Assembly (NCBI GenBank): GCA_947624715.1
Contig: CANQLO010000011.1
Coordinates: 1-42,953 of the forward strand
Reading direction: 5' to 3'
DNA length: 42,953 nucleotides
Source of the DNA: an uncultured Clostridia bacterium
GTDB taxonomy: Bacteria; Bacillota_A; Clostridia; TANB77; CAG-508
In this document: positions 1-8,277 of the stretch, piece by piece
Numbering within the stretch: position 1 is the first letter of the stretch
Layout of the letters: every line of letters begins with the position of its first letter
The notes under the pieces: model-generated
What the model saw: the letters and a program-made list of their open reading frames with translations, nothing else
The model's database searches: none
What the model was told of the DNA's origin: nothing
Position numbers and translations under genes: made by a program

Positions 1-963
1 CGTTCACCATTAAACTGCAAAACAAAACATGGAGTATGTGCAAAATGTTATGGTATGAGTATGGCAACAAGAGAAAGAGTAAATATTGGTGAATCAATAG
101 GAACAATAGCAGCACAATCAATTGGTGAGCCTGGTACACAGCTTACAATGAGAACTATTCACTCAGGTGGTGTTGCAGGTGTTGCAGATATCACACAAGG
201 TCTTCCTAGAGTTGAGGAGCTATTTGAAGCTCGTAAACCAAAGGGATTAGCTATAATCACTGAAATAGCAGGAAAAGTAAAAATTTCTGAAGAAAAGAAG
301 AAAAAACAAGTAACAGTTACTTCAAAAGATGATAGTAAAACATATTCAATACCATTTGGATCTAAACTTTGTGTATCAGATGGTGATGAAGTAGAAATTG
401 GTGATCCAATCACAGAAGGTTCAATAAATCCTAATGAAATATTAGCAATAAAAGGACCAGATGGAGTTCATGAATATCTAGTTCAAGAAATACAAAAAGT
501 TTATAGAAACCAAGGTGTTGATATAAATGATAAACACATTGAAGTAATAGCAAGACAAATGCTTAAAAGAGTAAGAATTGAAGATAATGGAGACAGTGAA
601 CTTCTTCCAGGTTCTCTAATAGATATGAATGAATTAGAAGAAATAAATGACAAGCTAAAAGAAGAAGGTAAGAAACCAGCTAAAGGTAAGAGAATATTGC
701 TAGGAATAACAAAAGCATCTTTAGCAACAGAAAGCTTCTTATCAGCAGCATCATTCCAAGAAACAACAAAGGTACTAACAGAAGCAGCAATAAAAGGAAA
801 AGTAGACAACTTAATAGGATTAAAAGAAAATGTTATAATTGGTAAGTTAATCCCATCAGGAACAGGAATGCAAAGATATCAAAATACACATATTAGTACT
901 GAAGATGTTGAAGAAGAATCAGAAGCACCAAAACCTTCAGAGACAGAAAGTTATAATGTATAA
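1..963 (+). CDS. rpoC: RNA polymerase beta' subunit, C-terminal part (partial, 5' end outside window)
   Basis: This is the last 320 residues of the catalytic beta' subunit of RNA polymerase. The frame is open from base 1, so the gene begins outside the window. The first codons encode a zinc-binding cysteine cluster (C6, then C13 and C16 in CAKCYG), followed by the highly conserved run [20 protein letters not shown] and the [20 protein letters not shown] segment. A beta' jaw-like insertion and the C-terminal helices follow ([20 protein letters not shown]). An internal ATG at 55 is not the start, because the reading upstream is clearly RpoC. A strong terminator follows the stop, so this is the end of the rpoB-rpoC transcription unit. 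Confidence 0.98.
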   Translation, partial: RSPLNCKTKHGVCAKCYGMSMATRERVNIGESIGTIAAQSIGEPGTQLTMRTIHSGGVAGVADITQGLPRVEELFEARKPKGLAIITEIAGKVKISEEKKKKQVTVTSKDDSKTYSIPFGSKLCVSDGDEVEIGDPITEGSINPNEILAIKGPDGVHEYLVQEIQKVYRNQGVDINDKHIEVIARQMLKRVRIEDNGDSELLPGSLIDMNELEEINDKLKEEGKKPAKGKRILLGITKASLATESFLSAASFQETTKVLTEAAIKGKVDNLIGLKENVIIGKLIPSGTGMQRYQNTHISTEDVEEESEAPKPSETESYNV

Positions 964-984
964 AATTAAATAAAAATTATATGA

Positions 985-1024
985 AAAAGAAATGAGAAAA
1001 TTATTTAATCTCATTTCTTTTTTT
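985..1024 (+). terminator. Rho-independent terminator after rpoC
   Basis: A 13-bp stem pairs 985-997 (AAAAGAAATGAGA) with 1009-1021, with an 11-nt loop. The 3' arm runs into a T tract at 1018-1024. Confidence 0.9.
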
Positions 1025-1078
1025 GATGTTCAAAATAAGTAAAAGTTTTGTTAGAGCAGTATTATGTAGACAATAAAA

Positions 1079-1107
1079 TTGACAAAAGCTTAAAAAAATA
1101 GTAAAAT
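1079..1107 (+). promoter_or_regulatory. Sigma-A-type promoter for gdpP
   Basis: TTGACA at 1079-1084 and TAAAAT at 1102-1107 are 17 bp apart, about 55 nt upstream of the gdpP start and just after the rpoC terminator. Confidence 0.75.
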
Positions 1108-1163
1108 ATATAATGTATAATTGTAAACAAAAATATACAATTAGTTAGGAGATAAAAGAATAT

Positions 1164-3191
1164 ATGCCGAGTGGTAATAAAAGAATAGAAAAGTATATTT
1201 CCAGAACAAAAATATATTTAGTTGTAATAGCGATTTTAATTGCTATTATTTGTGCAATGCAGATAAAACTTATACCAGCTGGAATAGGATTATATACAAT
1301 AATAATTTTGTATACGAGCTGGTCAAATAAAAAAAGAAAAGCAGAATTATCAGAACAATTAAAAGATTTAACATTAGATGTTAATAACACAGCAAAAACA
1401 ACTTTAATAAACTCACCATTTCCACTAGTTATGATAGAAACAACAGGAAATCTTATATGGAAAAGTGAAAAATTTGTTCAAGAATTTAATGAAGTTAATA
1501 TAAACGACATATTAAATGAAATACTTAAAGATATTAAATTAACAATTGAAAATTCTGAAAATAAAGAAAAAGGAAATATAGATTTAGAAACTAAGATAGA
1601 TGGAAAAGATTATTCAATCTTAGGCTCATATGTGAAATCAAAAAAGCAACATAAAAAAGAACAAGAATATACAACAATATTATATTTTATAGAAAATACT
1701 TATACTAAGAAATTAGAACAAAAAGCAAAAGATGAAGATATATGCATTGGTATAATTATGATAGATAATTACGAAGAAATAAGCCAAAGAATATCAGATG
1801 AAGTAAGACCATTAATTACAACACAAGTTGAAAAAAATATATATGACTGGGCAAATAAATATAATGCCTTAATAATAAAGGCTGATAGAGATACATTTTA
1901 TTGCATAATAGAACAAAAAAATTTACAACAAGCAAAAGAAGATAAAATGACTATATTAGATGATATTAAAGACATTAAATTACCAGAGGTTGATTTATCA
2001 GAAATAAGCCAACCAACACTTAGCGTTGCCTTTTCTGATGATGGTGAAACTTTTGTTGAGAAACTATCTTCAACTAGAGCAGTTATAGATATAGCATTAG
2101 GAAGAGGTGGAGACCAAGCAATAGTCAAACTAGATGGAAAATTTGAATTCTTCGGAGGAAGAACTCAAGAGGTAGAAAAAAGAACAAAAGTTAAAGCTAG
2201 AATGGTATCACACGCATTAAAAGAACTTATCCAAGAATCAGACAATGTTATTTTAATGGGACACTCAAATGGAGATATGGATTCAATCGGATCTTCAATG
2301 GGATTATATAGATTATCAAAAACTTTAGGAAAAGAAGCAAAGATAGTAAATGAAGGAACTGGAGTTGGATTAGAGAAATTTATAGAAACAGCTAAAAAAG
2401 AAGATGAATATACAGAATGCTTTGTAACAATTGAAGAAGCAAAAGATCTTGTAAAACCAAATTCTCTTTTAATTGTAGTAGATACTAACAAAAAGACTTA
2501 TGTTGATTCACCAGAATTATTAGAAATGGTATCAAGAGTTGTTGTAATAGACCACCATAGAAGAAGTACAGATTACATTGAAAATGCAGTACTCATGTTC
2601 CATGAAGTATATGCATCATCTGCATCAGAATTAGTAACTGAAATATTAGAATATTCACAAGAAAACATAGAACTTACTAACTTAGAAATAGAAGCTTTAT
2701 ATGCAGGAATTATGCTCGATACTAAAAACTTTACATTTAAAACAGGAGTAAGAACATTTGAAGCAGCAGCATATTTAAGAAAATGTGGTGTAGATATTAT
2801 AAAAGTAAAAAAATGGTTCCAAAGTGATTTAGAAACATATCAAGCAATTTCAAACATAGTATCTAAATCAGAAATAATAAATGAAAGTATAGCAATTTCA
2901 TTGTATGAAATAGAAGATGAAAATGCAAATATTATTGCAGCAAAGGCAGCAGATGAACTTTTAACAATAGGAGGAATAACAGCATCATTTGTATTAGCAA
3001 GAAAAGACGATAAAGTATATATTAGTGGTAGATCAATTGGAGATATAAATGTACAGATAATACTAGAAAAACTTGGAGGAGGAGGACATATTACATTAGC
3101 AGGTGCACAACTAGAAAATATGTCTTTGGAAGATGCTAAGCAAGAACTAATAAATAGAATAAATGAATATTTCTTTGAAATAGAAAATTAG
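1164..3191 (+). CDS. gdpP: Cyclic-di-AMP phosphodiesterase GdpP (YybT), DHH/DHHA1 family
   Basis: Membrane-bound enzyme that hydrolyses c-di-AMP to pApA. Domains seen: two N-terminal membrane segments (about residues 12-30 and 34-50), a PAS-like region and a degenerate GGDEF-like region (about 150-310), a DHH domain (about 345-510) and a DHHA1 domain (about 600-672). Metal-site motifs are visible: GHSNGDMDS from residue 366 and VVVIDHHRR with D463-H464-H465. The GGGGHITLAGA motif of DHHA1 is near the end. At 675 residues it is close to the Bacillus homolog. AGGAG lies at 1147-1151, 12 nt before the ATG. The gdpP-rplI-dnaB order is the usual Bacillota arrangement. Confidence 0.95.
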   Translation: MPSGNKRIEKYISRTKIYLVVIAILIAIICAMQIKLIPAGIGLYTIIILYTSWSNKKRKAELSEQLKDLTLDVNNTAKTTLINSPFPLVMIETTGNLIWKSEKFVQEFNEVNINDILNEILKDIKLTIENSENKEKGNIDLETKIDGKDYSILGSYVKSKKQHKKEQEYTTILYFIENTYTKKLEQKAKDEDICIGIIMIDNYEEISQRISDEVRPLITTQVEKNIYDWANKYNALIIKADRDTFYCIIEQKNLQQAKEDKMTILDDIKDIKLPEVDLSEISQPTLSVAFSDDGETFVEKLSSTRAVIDIALGRGGDQAIVKLDGKFEFFGGRTQEVEKRTKVKARMVSHALKELIQESDNVILMGHSNGDMDSIGSSMGLYRLSKTLGKEAKIVNEGTGVGLEKFIETAKKEDEYTECFVTIEEAKDLVKPNSLLIVVDTNKKTYVDSPELLEMVSRVVVIDHHRRSTDYIENAVLMFHEVYASSASELVTEILEYSQENIELTNLEIEALYAGIMLDTKNFTFKTGVRTFEAAAYLRKCGVDIIKVKKWFQSDLETYQAISNIVSKSEIINESIAISLYEIEDENANIIAAKAADELLTIGGITASFVLARKDDKVYISGRSIGDINVQIILEKLGGGGHITLAGAQLENMSLEDAKQELINRINEYFFEIEN

Positions 3192-3207
3192 AATTCATTA
3201 TGTATAA

Positions 3208-3259
3208 TATAGTTATTTTTTCAAGCGATGCCTACGCGGCGTTTTCGAAAATAACTATA
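3208..3259. repeat. Hairpin with GC-rich loop upstream of rplI
   Basis: A 12-bp perfect inverted repeat (TATAGTTATTTT at 3208-3219 and AAAATAACTATA at 3248-3259) encloses a GC-rich core containing GCGATGCCTACGCGGCG. The core can extend the stem (AAGCG against CGTTT with one wobble). It lies between gdpP and rplI and ends about 25 nt before the rplI start. No T tract follows, so it does not look like a simple terminator. It could be a leader structure or an intergenic repeat remnant. The core shares CCTACGC (inverted) with the larger element at 5122-5265. Confidence 0.6.
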
Positions 3260-3284
3260 ATTATAAAAAAAGGAGTGCGAAATT

Positions 3285-3731
3285 ATGAAAGTAATCTTAT
3301 TAGATAATGTAAAAGGTGTAGGGAAAAAAGATGAGATAATAAATGCAAATGACGGATATGCACGAAATTTTCTATTACCAAAAAAATTAGCAGTAGAAGC
3401 CAATAACAGTAATCTATCAAAACTAAAAGCAAAGCAAGACTCAAATGCATTTAAAAAAGAAGAAGAAAAAAAAGCAGCAATTGATATAAAGGAAAAACTT
3501 AGCAAAATAACATTAAAAATTTCTGTAAAGGCAGGAGAAAACGGAAAAATATTTGGTGGAGTTACATCAAAAGAAATATCAGAAAGACTAAAAATAGATT
3601 ACAAAATAGACCTAGACAAAAAGAAAATAGACCTTAAAGATACTATAAAAACAGTAGGAATATTTACTGTAGATTTAAAACTATTTGAAGGAATTGTAGG
3701 AAAACTCAAAGTAAATGTAGTTGGAGAATAA
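3285..3731 (+). CDS. rplI: 50S ribosomal protein L9
   Basis: Binds 23S rRNA through its N-terminal domain and helps maintain reading frame. At 148 residues it is the usual length. The N-terminal signature is plain: [17 protein letters not shown], then [16 protein letters not shown] lysine/glutamate-rich connecting helix (about 45-75) and the C-terminal domain (about 80-148, with [15 protein letters not shown]) follow. The start has an AAAAGGAG ribosome site. It lies between gdpP and dnaB as in many Bacillota. Arg in YARN is encoded by CGA at 3363, showing that CGA is read as arginine in this genome. Confidence 0.97.
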   Translation: MKVILLDNVKGVGKKDEIINANDGYARNFLLPKKLAVEANNSNLSKLKAKQDSNAFKKEEEKKAAIDIKEKLSKITLKISVKAGENGKIFGGVTSKEISERLKIDYKIDLDKKKIDLKDTIKTVGIFTVDLKLFEGIVGKLKVNVVGE

Positions 3732-3796
3732 TAACATTTAAGGATTCTTTGCTATATAATTCTAAAAAGTAATACAAGAAAGGGATAATTTTTAGT

Positions 3797-5122
3797 ATGG
3801 AATTAGAGAAAATACCACCACATGATGATGAAGCTGAGCAAGCTGTACTTGGAAGTATGCTCACAGATAAAGAAGCAGTAGTAGCAGCAATTGAAGTATT
3901 AAAACCAGAAGATTTCTATAGAAATGATAATGTTACAATTTATGAAGCTGCCATGAATATATATGGTAAAGGTGAACCAATTGATATTATTACTTTAAAA
4001 GATGAATTAACATCTATGGGAAAGCTTGATGCCGTAGGAGGACTTGAGTATTTAGCAAGTTTACCAGATAAAGTTCCAACAACTGCAAATGTTGAAAAAT
4101 ATGTTAAAATAGTTGAAGAAAAATCTTTATTAAGAAATTTAATCAAGACAGCAAATGAATTAATAAATCTTGGATACAGTCAAAATGAAGAAATAGAAAC
4201 AATTATGGATAGTGCTGAAAAAAAGATTTTTGATATTATGCAAAAGAAATCTCAAAAAGGATACGAGTCTATAAAAGATATATTAGTAGATTCATTTACA
4301 GAACTTCAAGAATTGTATAATCAAAAGCAACATATAACAGGTGTATCAACAGGATTTATTGATTTAGATAACAAAACAGCAGGATTTCATAAATCAGAAC
4401 TAATACTTATAGCAGCAAGACCTGCAATGGGAAAAACAGCATTTGCATTAAACATAGCAACTAATGCTGCAATAGGAGGTAATACACCGGTTGTGGTATT
4501 TAGCTTAGAAATGTCAAAAGAACAATGTGCAAACAGAATTTTATGTGCACAAGCAATGGTAGATAGCAGTAAGGTTCAAAAAGGTGAAATAAATGATGAT
4601 GAGTGGACTAAACTTGCAATTGCATCAGGAGAATTATCAGAATCATCAGGTATATTTATAGACGATACACCAGGAATAACAGTTGCTGAAATTAGAGCAA
4701 AGTGCAGAAAATTAAAACTAGAAAAAAATATTGGACTAATAGTAATAGATTATTTACAGCTTATTACAGGAAGCGGAAAAGCAAGTGGCCGTGAACAAGA
4801 AATAGCAGAAATAAGTAGGTCACTAAAAATATTAGCAAAAGAAATAGATGTACCAGTAATAGCTCTATCACAGCTATCACGTGCTCCAGAAGCAAGAACA
4901 GATCATAGACCAATGCTTCAAGATTTACGTGAATCTGGATCAATAGAGCAAGATGCTGATATGGTTATATTTATATATAGAGATGATTATTATAACCCAC
5001 AAGCAGAACAGACAAATATTGCAGAAATAATAATAGCAAAAAACAGAAGTGGTCCTGTTGGTCCAGTAGAATTATTGTGGATGCCAAATTACACAAAGTT
5101 TGCAAATAAATATAACGGTTAA
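3797..5122 (+). CDS. dnaB: Replicative DNA helicase
   Basis: Hexameric 5'-3' helicase of the replication fork. The N-terminal helical domain (1-about 110, PPHDDEAEQAVLGSML) is followed by a linker and a RecA-like C-terminal domain. Walker A is ARPAMGKTA with lysine at about residue 213. Walker B is IGLIVIDYLQLI, and the LSQLSRAPEAR and DLRESGSIEQDAD motifs are complete. Length 441 is typical. AAGAAAGGG lies 11 nt before the ATG. Its stop codon overlaps the left arm of the inverted-repeat element at 5122-5265. Confidence 0.98.
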   Translation: MELEKIPPHDDEAEQAVLGSMLTDKEAVVAAIEVLKPEDFYRNDNVTIYEAAMNIYGKGEPIDIITLKDELTSMGKLDAVGGLEYLASLPDKVPTTANVEKYVKIVEEKSLLRNLIKTANELINLGYSQNEEIETIMDSAEKKIFDIMQKKSQKGYESIKDILVDSFTELQELYNQKQHITGVSTGFIDLDNKTAGFHKSELILIAARPAMGKTAFALNIATNAAIGGNTPVVVFSLEMSKEQCANRILCAQAMVDSSKVQKGEINDDEWTKLAIASGELSESSGIFIDDTPGITVAEIRAKCRKLKLEKNIGLIVIDYLQLITGSGKASGREQEIAEISRSLKILAKEIDVPVIALSQLSRAPEARTDHRPMLQDLRESGSIEQDADMVIFIYRDDYYNPQAEQTNIAEIIIAKNRSGPVGPVELLWMPNYTKFANKYNG

Positions 5123-5265
5123 GTTTTAAAAATATAATAGTTGTAGCTACCGCGCAGCGACCAACCGAAGCGTTAGCGTAGGGCGAATGAAGCAAATTAC
5201 ATACAAGTATTTATAATATGGAATTTGCGACAGCAAGGTGCTAATACTATTATATTTTTAAAACT
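5122..5265. repeat. 144-bp intergenic element with perfect 20-bp terminal inverted repeats
   Basis: AGTTTTAAAAATATAATAGT at 5122-5141 is the exact reverse complement of 5246-5265. The interior (about 5147-5190) is GC-rich (for example ACCGCGCAGCGACCAACCG and AAGCGTTAGCGTAGGGCG), unlike everything around it. A second internal inverted repeat pairs GCAAATT with AATTTGC. There is no open reading frame. It looks like a miniature inverted-repeat element or a long structured RNA or terminator between dnaB and tilS. The end of dnaB overlaps the left arm by one base. Confidence 0.7.
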
Positions 5266-5294
5266 AAAATTAAATTTAATTAAAGGATGAGAAA

Positions 5295-6293
5295 ATGGCT
5301 CAGAGATTAGATGTACTAGAAGAGAAGTTTTTAAAAACAGTTAAAGAAAATAATTTAATAAAAGCAAATGATGTAATAGTAGTCGGGGTTTCAGGAGGCC
5401 CAGACTCTATTGCACTTTTGTATTGTTTAAATAAATTTAAAGATTTACTAAAATATAAAATAGTATGTGCACATATCAACCATTTAATTAGAAAAGATTC
5501 CACAGATGATGAAAAATTTGTGGAAAACGTATGCCAAAATCTTAATATTCCATTTTATAAGAAAAGAGAAAATATAATTGAATTATCAAAAAAATTAAAA
5601 AAAGGAACAGAAGAAACAGGGAGAGAAGTCAGATATAATTTTTTTGATGAAGTTCTAAAAAAAGAAGGGGCAAATAAAATAGCAATAGCGCATAATAAAA
5701 ACGATAATGCAGAAACAATTATATTAAACTTAACAAGAGGCTCAGGACTTAATGGGCTAGAAGGAATACAACCAATTGAGTATAATAAATACATAAGACC
5801 ATTTATAGATATATCAAGGAAAGAAATTGAAAATTATTGTGATAAATATAATTTACAGCCAAGAATAGACAGTACAAATAAAGAAAATATATATAATAGA
5901 AATATAATAAGAAATGAAGTCTTACCAATTTTAAGACAGATAAACCCTAATATAGAAGAATCCCTAAGTAGAATATCTAAAATAGTAAAAGAAGAAAATG
6001 AATTTGTAAATAGTTATACAGAGAAAGTTTACAAAGCTATAAGCCAAATCTCCGTAGGAAAAATAAGCTTTGAACTAAAAGATTTTAATAACGAATCAAG
6101 AACTATAAAACAAAAATTAGTATTATATACAATAAATGAATTGGTAGGAAGTACTAGAAATATTGAAAAAACTAATGTAGATGATATCATTAAATTGGCA
6201 GAAAATAATGTTGGAAATAAATTTATGGAATTAAACAAAAAAATTAAAATTTTTATAAAAAATAAAAAAATTTTTTTTGTTATTATAAATTAA
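5295..6293 (+). CDS. tilS: tRNA(Ile)-lysidine synthetase
   Basis: Converts C34 of tRNA-Ile(CAU) to lysidine, using ATP and lysine, so that AUA is read as isoleucine. The PP-loop is VSGGPDS (S33-S38), followed by typical N-ATPase blocks (AHINHLIRKDSTDDE, GTEETGREVRYNFF, AHNKNDNAETIILNLTRGSG). At 332 residues it is shorter than the 430-470 residues of E. coli and Bacillus enzymes. It ends soon after the middle substrate-binding region, so the usual C-terminal domain seems absent. An A-rich RBS (AAAGGATGAG) precedes ATG 5295. The tilS-ftsH order is common in Bacillota; hpt, often between them, is missing. Confidence 0.93.
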   Translation: MAQRLDVLEEKFLKTVKENNLIKANDVIVVGVSGGPDSIALLYCLNKFKDLLKYKIVCAHINHLIRKDSTDDEKFVENVCQNLNIPFYKKRENIIELSKKLKKGTEETGREVRYNFFDEVLKKEGANKIAIAHNKNDNAETIILNLTRGSGLNGLEGIQPIEYNKYIRPFIDISRKEIENYCDKYNLQPRIDSTNKENIYNRNIIRNEVLPILRQINPNIEESLSRISKIVKEENEFVNSYTEKVYKAISQISVGKISFELKDFNNESRTIKQKLVLYTINELVGSTRNIEKTNVDDIIKLAENNVGNKFMELNKKIKIFIKNKKIFFVIIN

Positions 6294-6321
6294 AGTTCCG
6301 TAGATACAAAGCCACTGATAC

Positions 6322-6419
6322 CAATACTTACAGGAAAAAAGTTTTGAAAAAAGTATTGCATAAACTTGTTCTATGTGATACTCTGTTATTATAATAATCG
6401 TTTATAAAAATTAACGATT
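6322..6419 (+). other. Inverted repeats in the ftsH leader
   Basis: The 152-nt gap between tilS and ftsH holds an 8-bp perfect inverted repeat (CAATACTT at 6322-6329, AAGTATTG at 6351-6358) and a 7-bp one (AATCGTT at 6396-6402, AACGATT at 6413-6419). No T tract follows the first. They may be leader structures or an operator; I cannot tell which. Confidence 0.4.
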
Positions 6420-6445
6420 TAAATTTATGTTTGGGAGGAACTAAA

Positions 6446-8248
6446 TTGAAAAGCGGAATTAAAACATTAGCTATATGGTTAGTTATAGGAGTTATAATAA
6501 TATTTGTATTACCAGCAATTCTTAATAACGCAAACAACAGATTAACATATTCAGAATTATTAAGTAAAGTAGAAGCTGGTGAAGTAACAGATATTGAAAT
6601 TGAATATGAGGGAGAAGAAGCTAAGGTTAAAATTAAAGACGATACTAATATCAAAACAGTTAATATACCAAGTGTAGATAACTTACTTGAAAATTTAAAT
6701 GAATCAATGCAAAGTAATAATGTAAATGTTACTTATCAAGATGAACCTTTCTGGTTAATTGTAGCAGATTTATTATTACCAATATCATCAATTATAATGA
6801 TTTTATTAATATTAATGTTATTTATGGGTGGAGCACAAGGACAACAAAAAGGACCAATGACATTTGGAAAGAGTAGAGCCAGAATGTTAAATAACACAGA
6901 TAAAAATAAAGTTACATTTAATGATGTAGCAGGTATAGATGAAGAAAAAGAAGAATTACAAGAAATAGTAGAATTCTTAAAAAATCCAAGAAAATTTACA
7001 GAAATGGGTGCAAGAATTCCAAAAGGAGTTCTATTAGTTGGAGCACCTGGTACTGGAAAAACTTTATTAGCAAAAGCAGTAGCTGGAGAAGCAGGAGTAC
7101 CATTCTTTATTATAAGTGGTTCTGATTTCGTAGAAATGTTTGTTGGTGTTGGAGCATCAAGAGTAAGAGATTTATTCGAAGAAGCAAAGAAAAATGCACC
7201 ATGTATTGTATTTATAGATGAAATTGATGCAGTTGGACGTCAAAGAGGAGCAGGACTTGGTGGAGGACATGATGAAAGAGAACAAACATTAAATCAAATG
7301 CTTGTTGAAATGGATGGATTCTCAGCAAACGAAGGAGTTATAGTGTTAGCAGCAACTAATAGACCAGATGTACTAGACAAAGCATTATTAAGACCAGGAA
7401 GATTTGATCGACAAATAGTAGTACCAGCACCAGATGTAAAAGCAAGAGAACAAATATTAGAAGTACACAGCAAGAAAAAAAGATTTGAAGCAGATGTTGA
7501 CTTAAAAATAATTGCAAAAAATACATCAGGATTTACAGGAGCAGATCTTGAAAACTTACTTAACGAAGCAGCATTATTAGCAGCAAGAAAAGATAAACAT
7601 GAAATTGGTCAAAAAGAAATAGAAGATGCAATGATAAAAGTAACAATGGGACCAGAAAAGAAAACAAGAGTAAGAAGTGATAAAGAAAAGAAATTAGTAG
7701 CATATCATGAAGCAGGTCATGCTGTAGTAAGTAAATTCTTACCAACACAAGACCCAGTACATGAAATATCAATTATTCCAAGAGGAATGGCTGGTGGATA
7801 CACAATGTATAGACCAGTAGAAGATAAATCATTTATATCAAAAACAGAAATGAATGAAAATATTATATCATTACTAGGAGGAAGAGTATCAGAATCTTTA
7901 GTATTAGGAGATATATCTACTGGAGCAAGTAATGATATAGAAAGAGCAACCAAAATTGCCAAAGCTATGGTTACAAAGTATGGTATGAGTGATAGAGTAG
8001 GTACAATATCATTTGGCTCAGACCAAGAAGAAGTATTCTTAGGAAGAGATTTTGCACAAGAAAAATCATATTCAGAAGAAACAGCAGGAGTCATTGACGA
8101 AGAGATAAAGAAAATTATAGATTCAGCATATACAAGAGCAAGAGATATTTTAAATGCAAATAGAGATAAATTAGACAGAGTAGCAGAGATTTTAATAGAA
8201 AGAGAAAAAATTACTGGGGAAGAATTTGATGCAATATTTAATGATTAG
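6446..8248 (+). CDS. ftsH: ATP-dependent zinc metalloprotease FtsH
   Basis: Membrane-anchored AAA+ protease that removes misfolded membrane proteins and regulatory substrates. I place the start at TTG 6446 (LKSGIKTL...), 7 nt after GGGAGG at 6433-6438. An in-frame TTG at 6431 overlaps that ribosome site and is unlikely. The 600-residue product has membrane segment 1 (about 5-26), an extracytoplasmic domain, and membrane segment 2 (about 105-130). The AAA module follows with Walker A GAPGTGKT (199-206), Walker B IVFIDEID and the second region of homology. The protease domain has the zinc motif HEAGH (421-425). All catalytic residues are present. Confidence 0.97.
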   Translation: MKSGIKTLAIWLVIGVIIIFVLPAILNNANNRLTYSELLSKVEAGEVTDIEIEYEGEEAKVKIKDDTNIKTVNIPSVDNLLENLNESMQSNNVNVTYQDEPFWLIVADLLLPISSIIMILLILMLFMGGAQGQQKGPMTFGKSRARMLNNTDKNKVTFNDVAGIDEEKEELQEIVEFLKNPRKFTEMGARIPKGVLLVGAPGTGKTLLAKAVAGEAGVPFFIISGSDFVEMFVGVGASRVRDLFEEAKKNAPCIVFIDEIDAVGRQRGAGLGGGHDEREQTLNQMLVEMDGFSANEGVIVLAATNRPDVLDKALLRPGRFDRQIVVPAPDVKAREQILEVHSKKKRFEADVDLKIIAKNTSGFTGADLENLLNEAALLAARKDKHEIGQKEIEDAMIKVTMGPEKKTRVRSDKEKKLVAYHEAGHAVVSKFLPTQDPVHEISIIPRGMAGGYTMYRPVEDKSFISKTEMNENIISLLGGRVSESLVLGDISTGASNDIERATKIAKAMVTKYGMSDRVGTISFGSDQEEVFLGRDFAQEKSYSEETAGVIDEEIKKIIDSAYTRARDILNANRDKLDRVAEILIEREKITGEEFDAIFND

Positions 8249-8277
8249 TTAAAAAATTTATTTATAGGAAAAAACAA

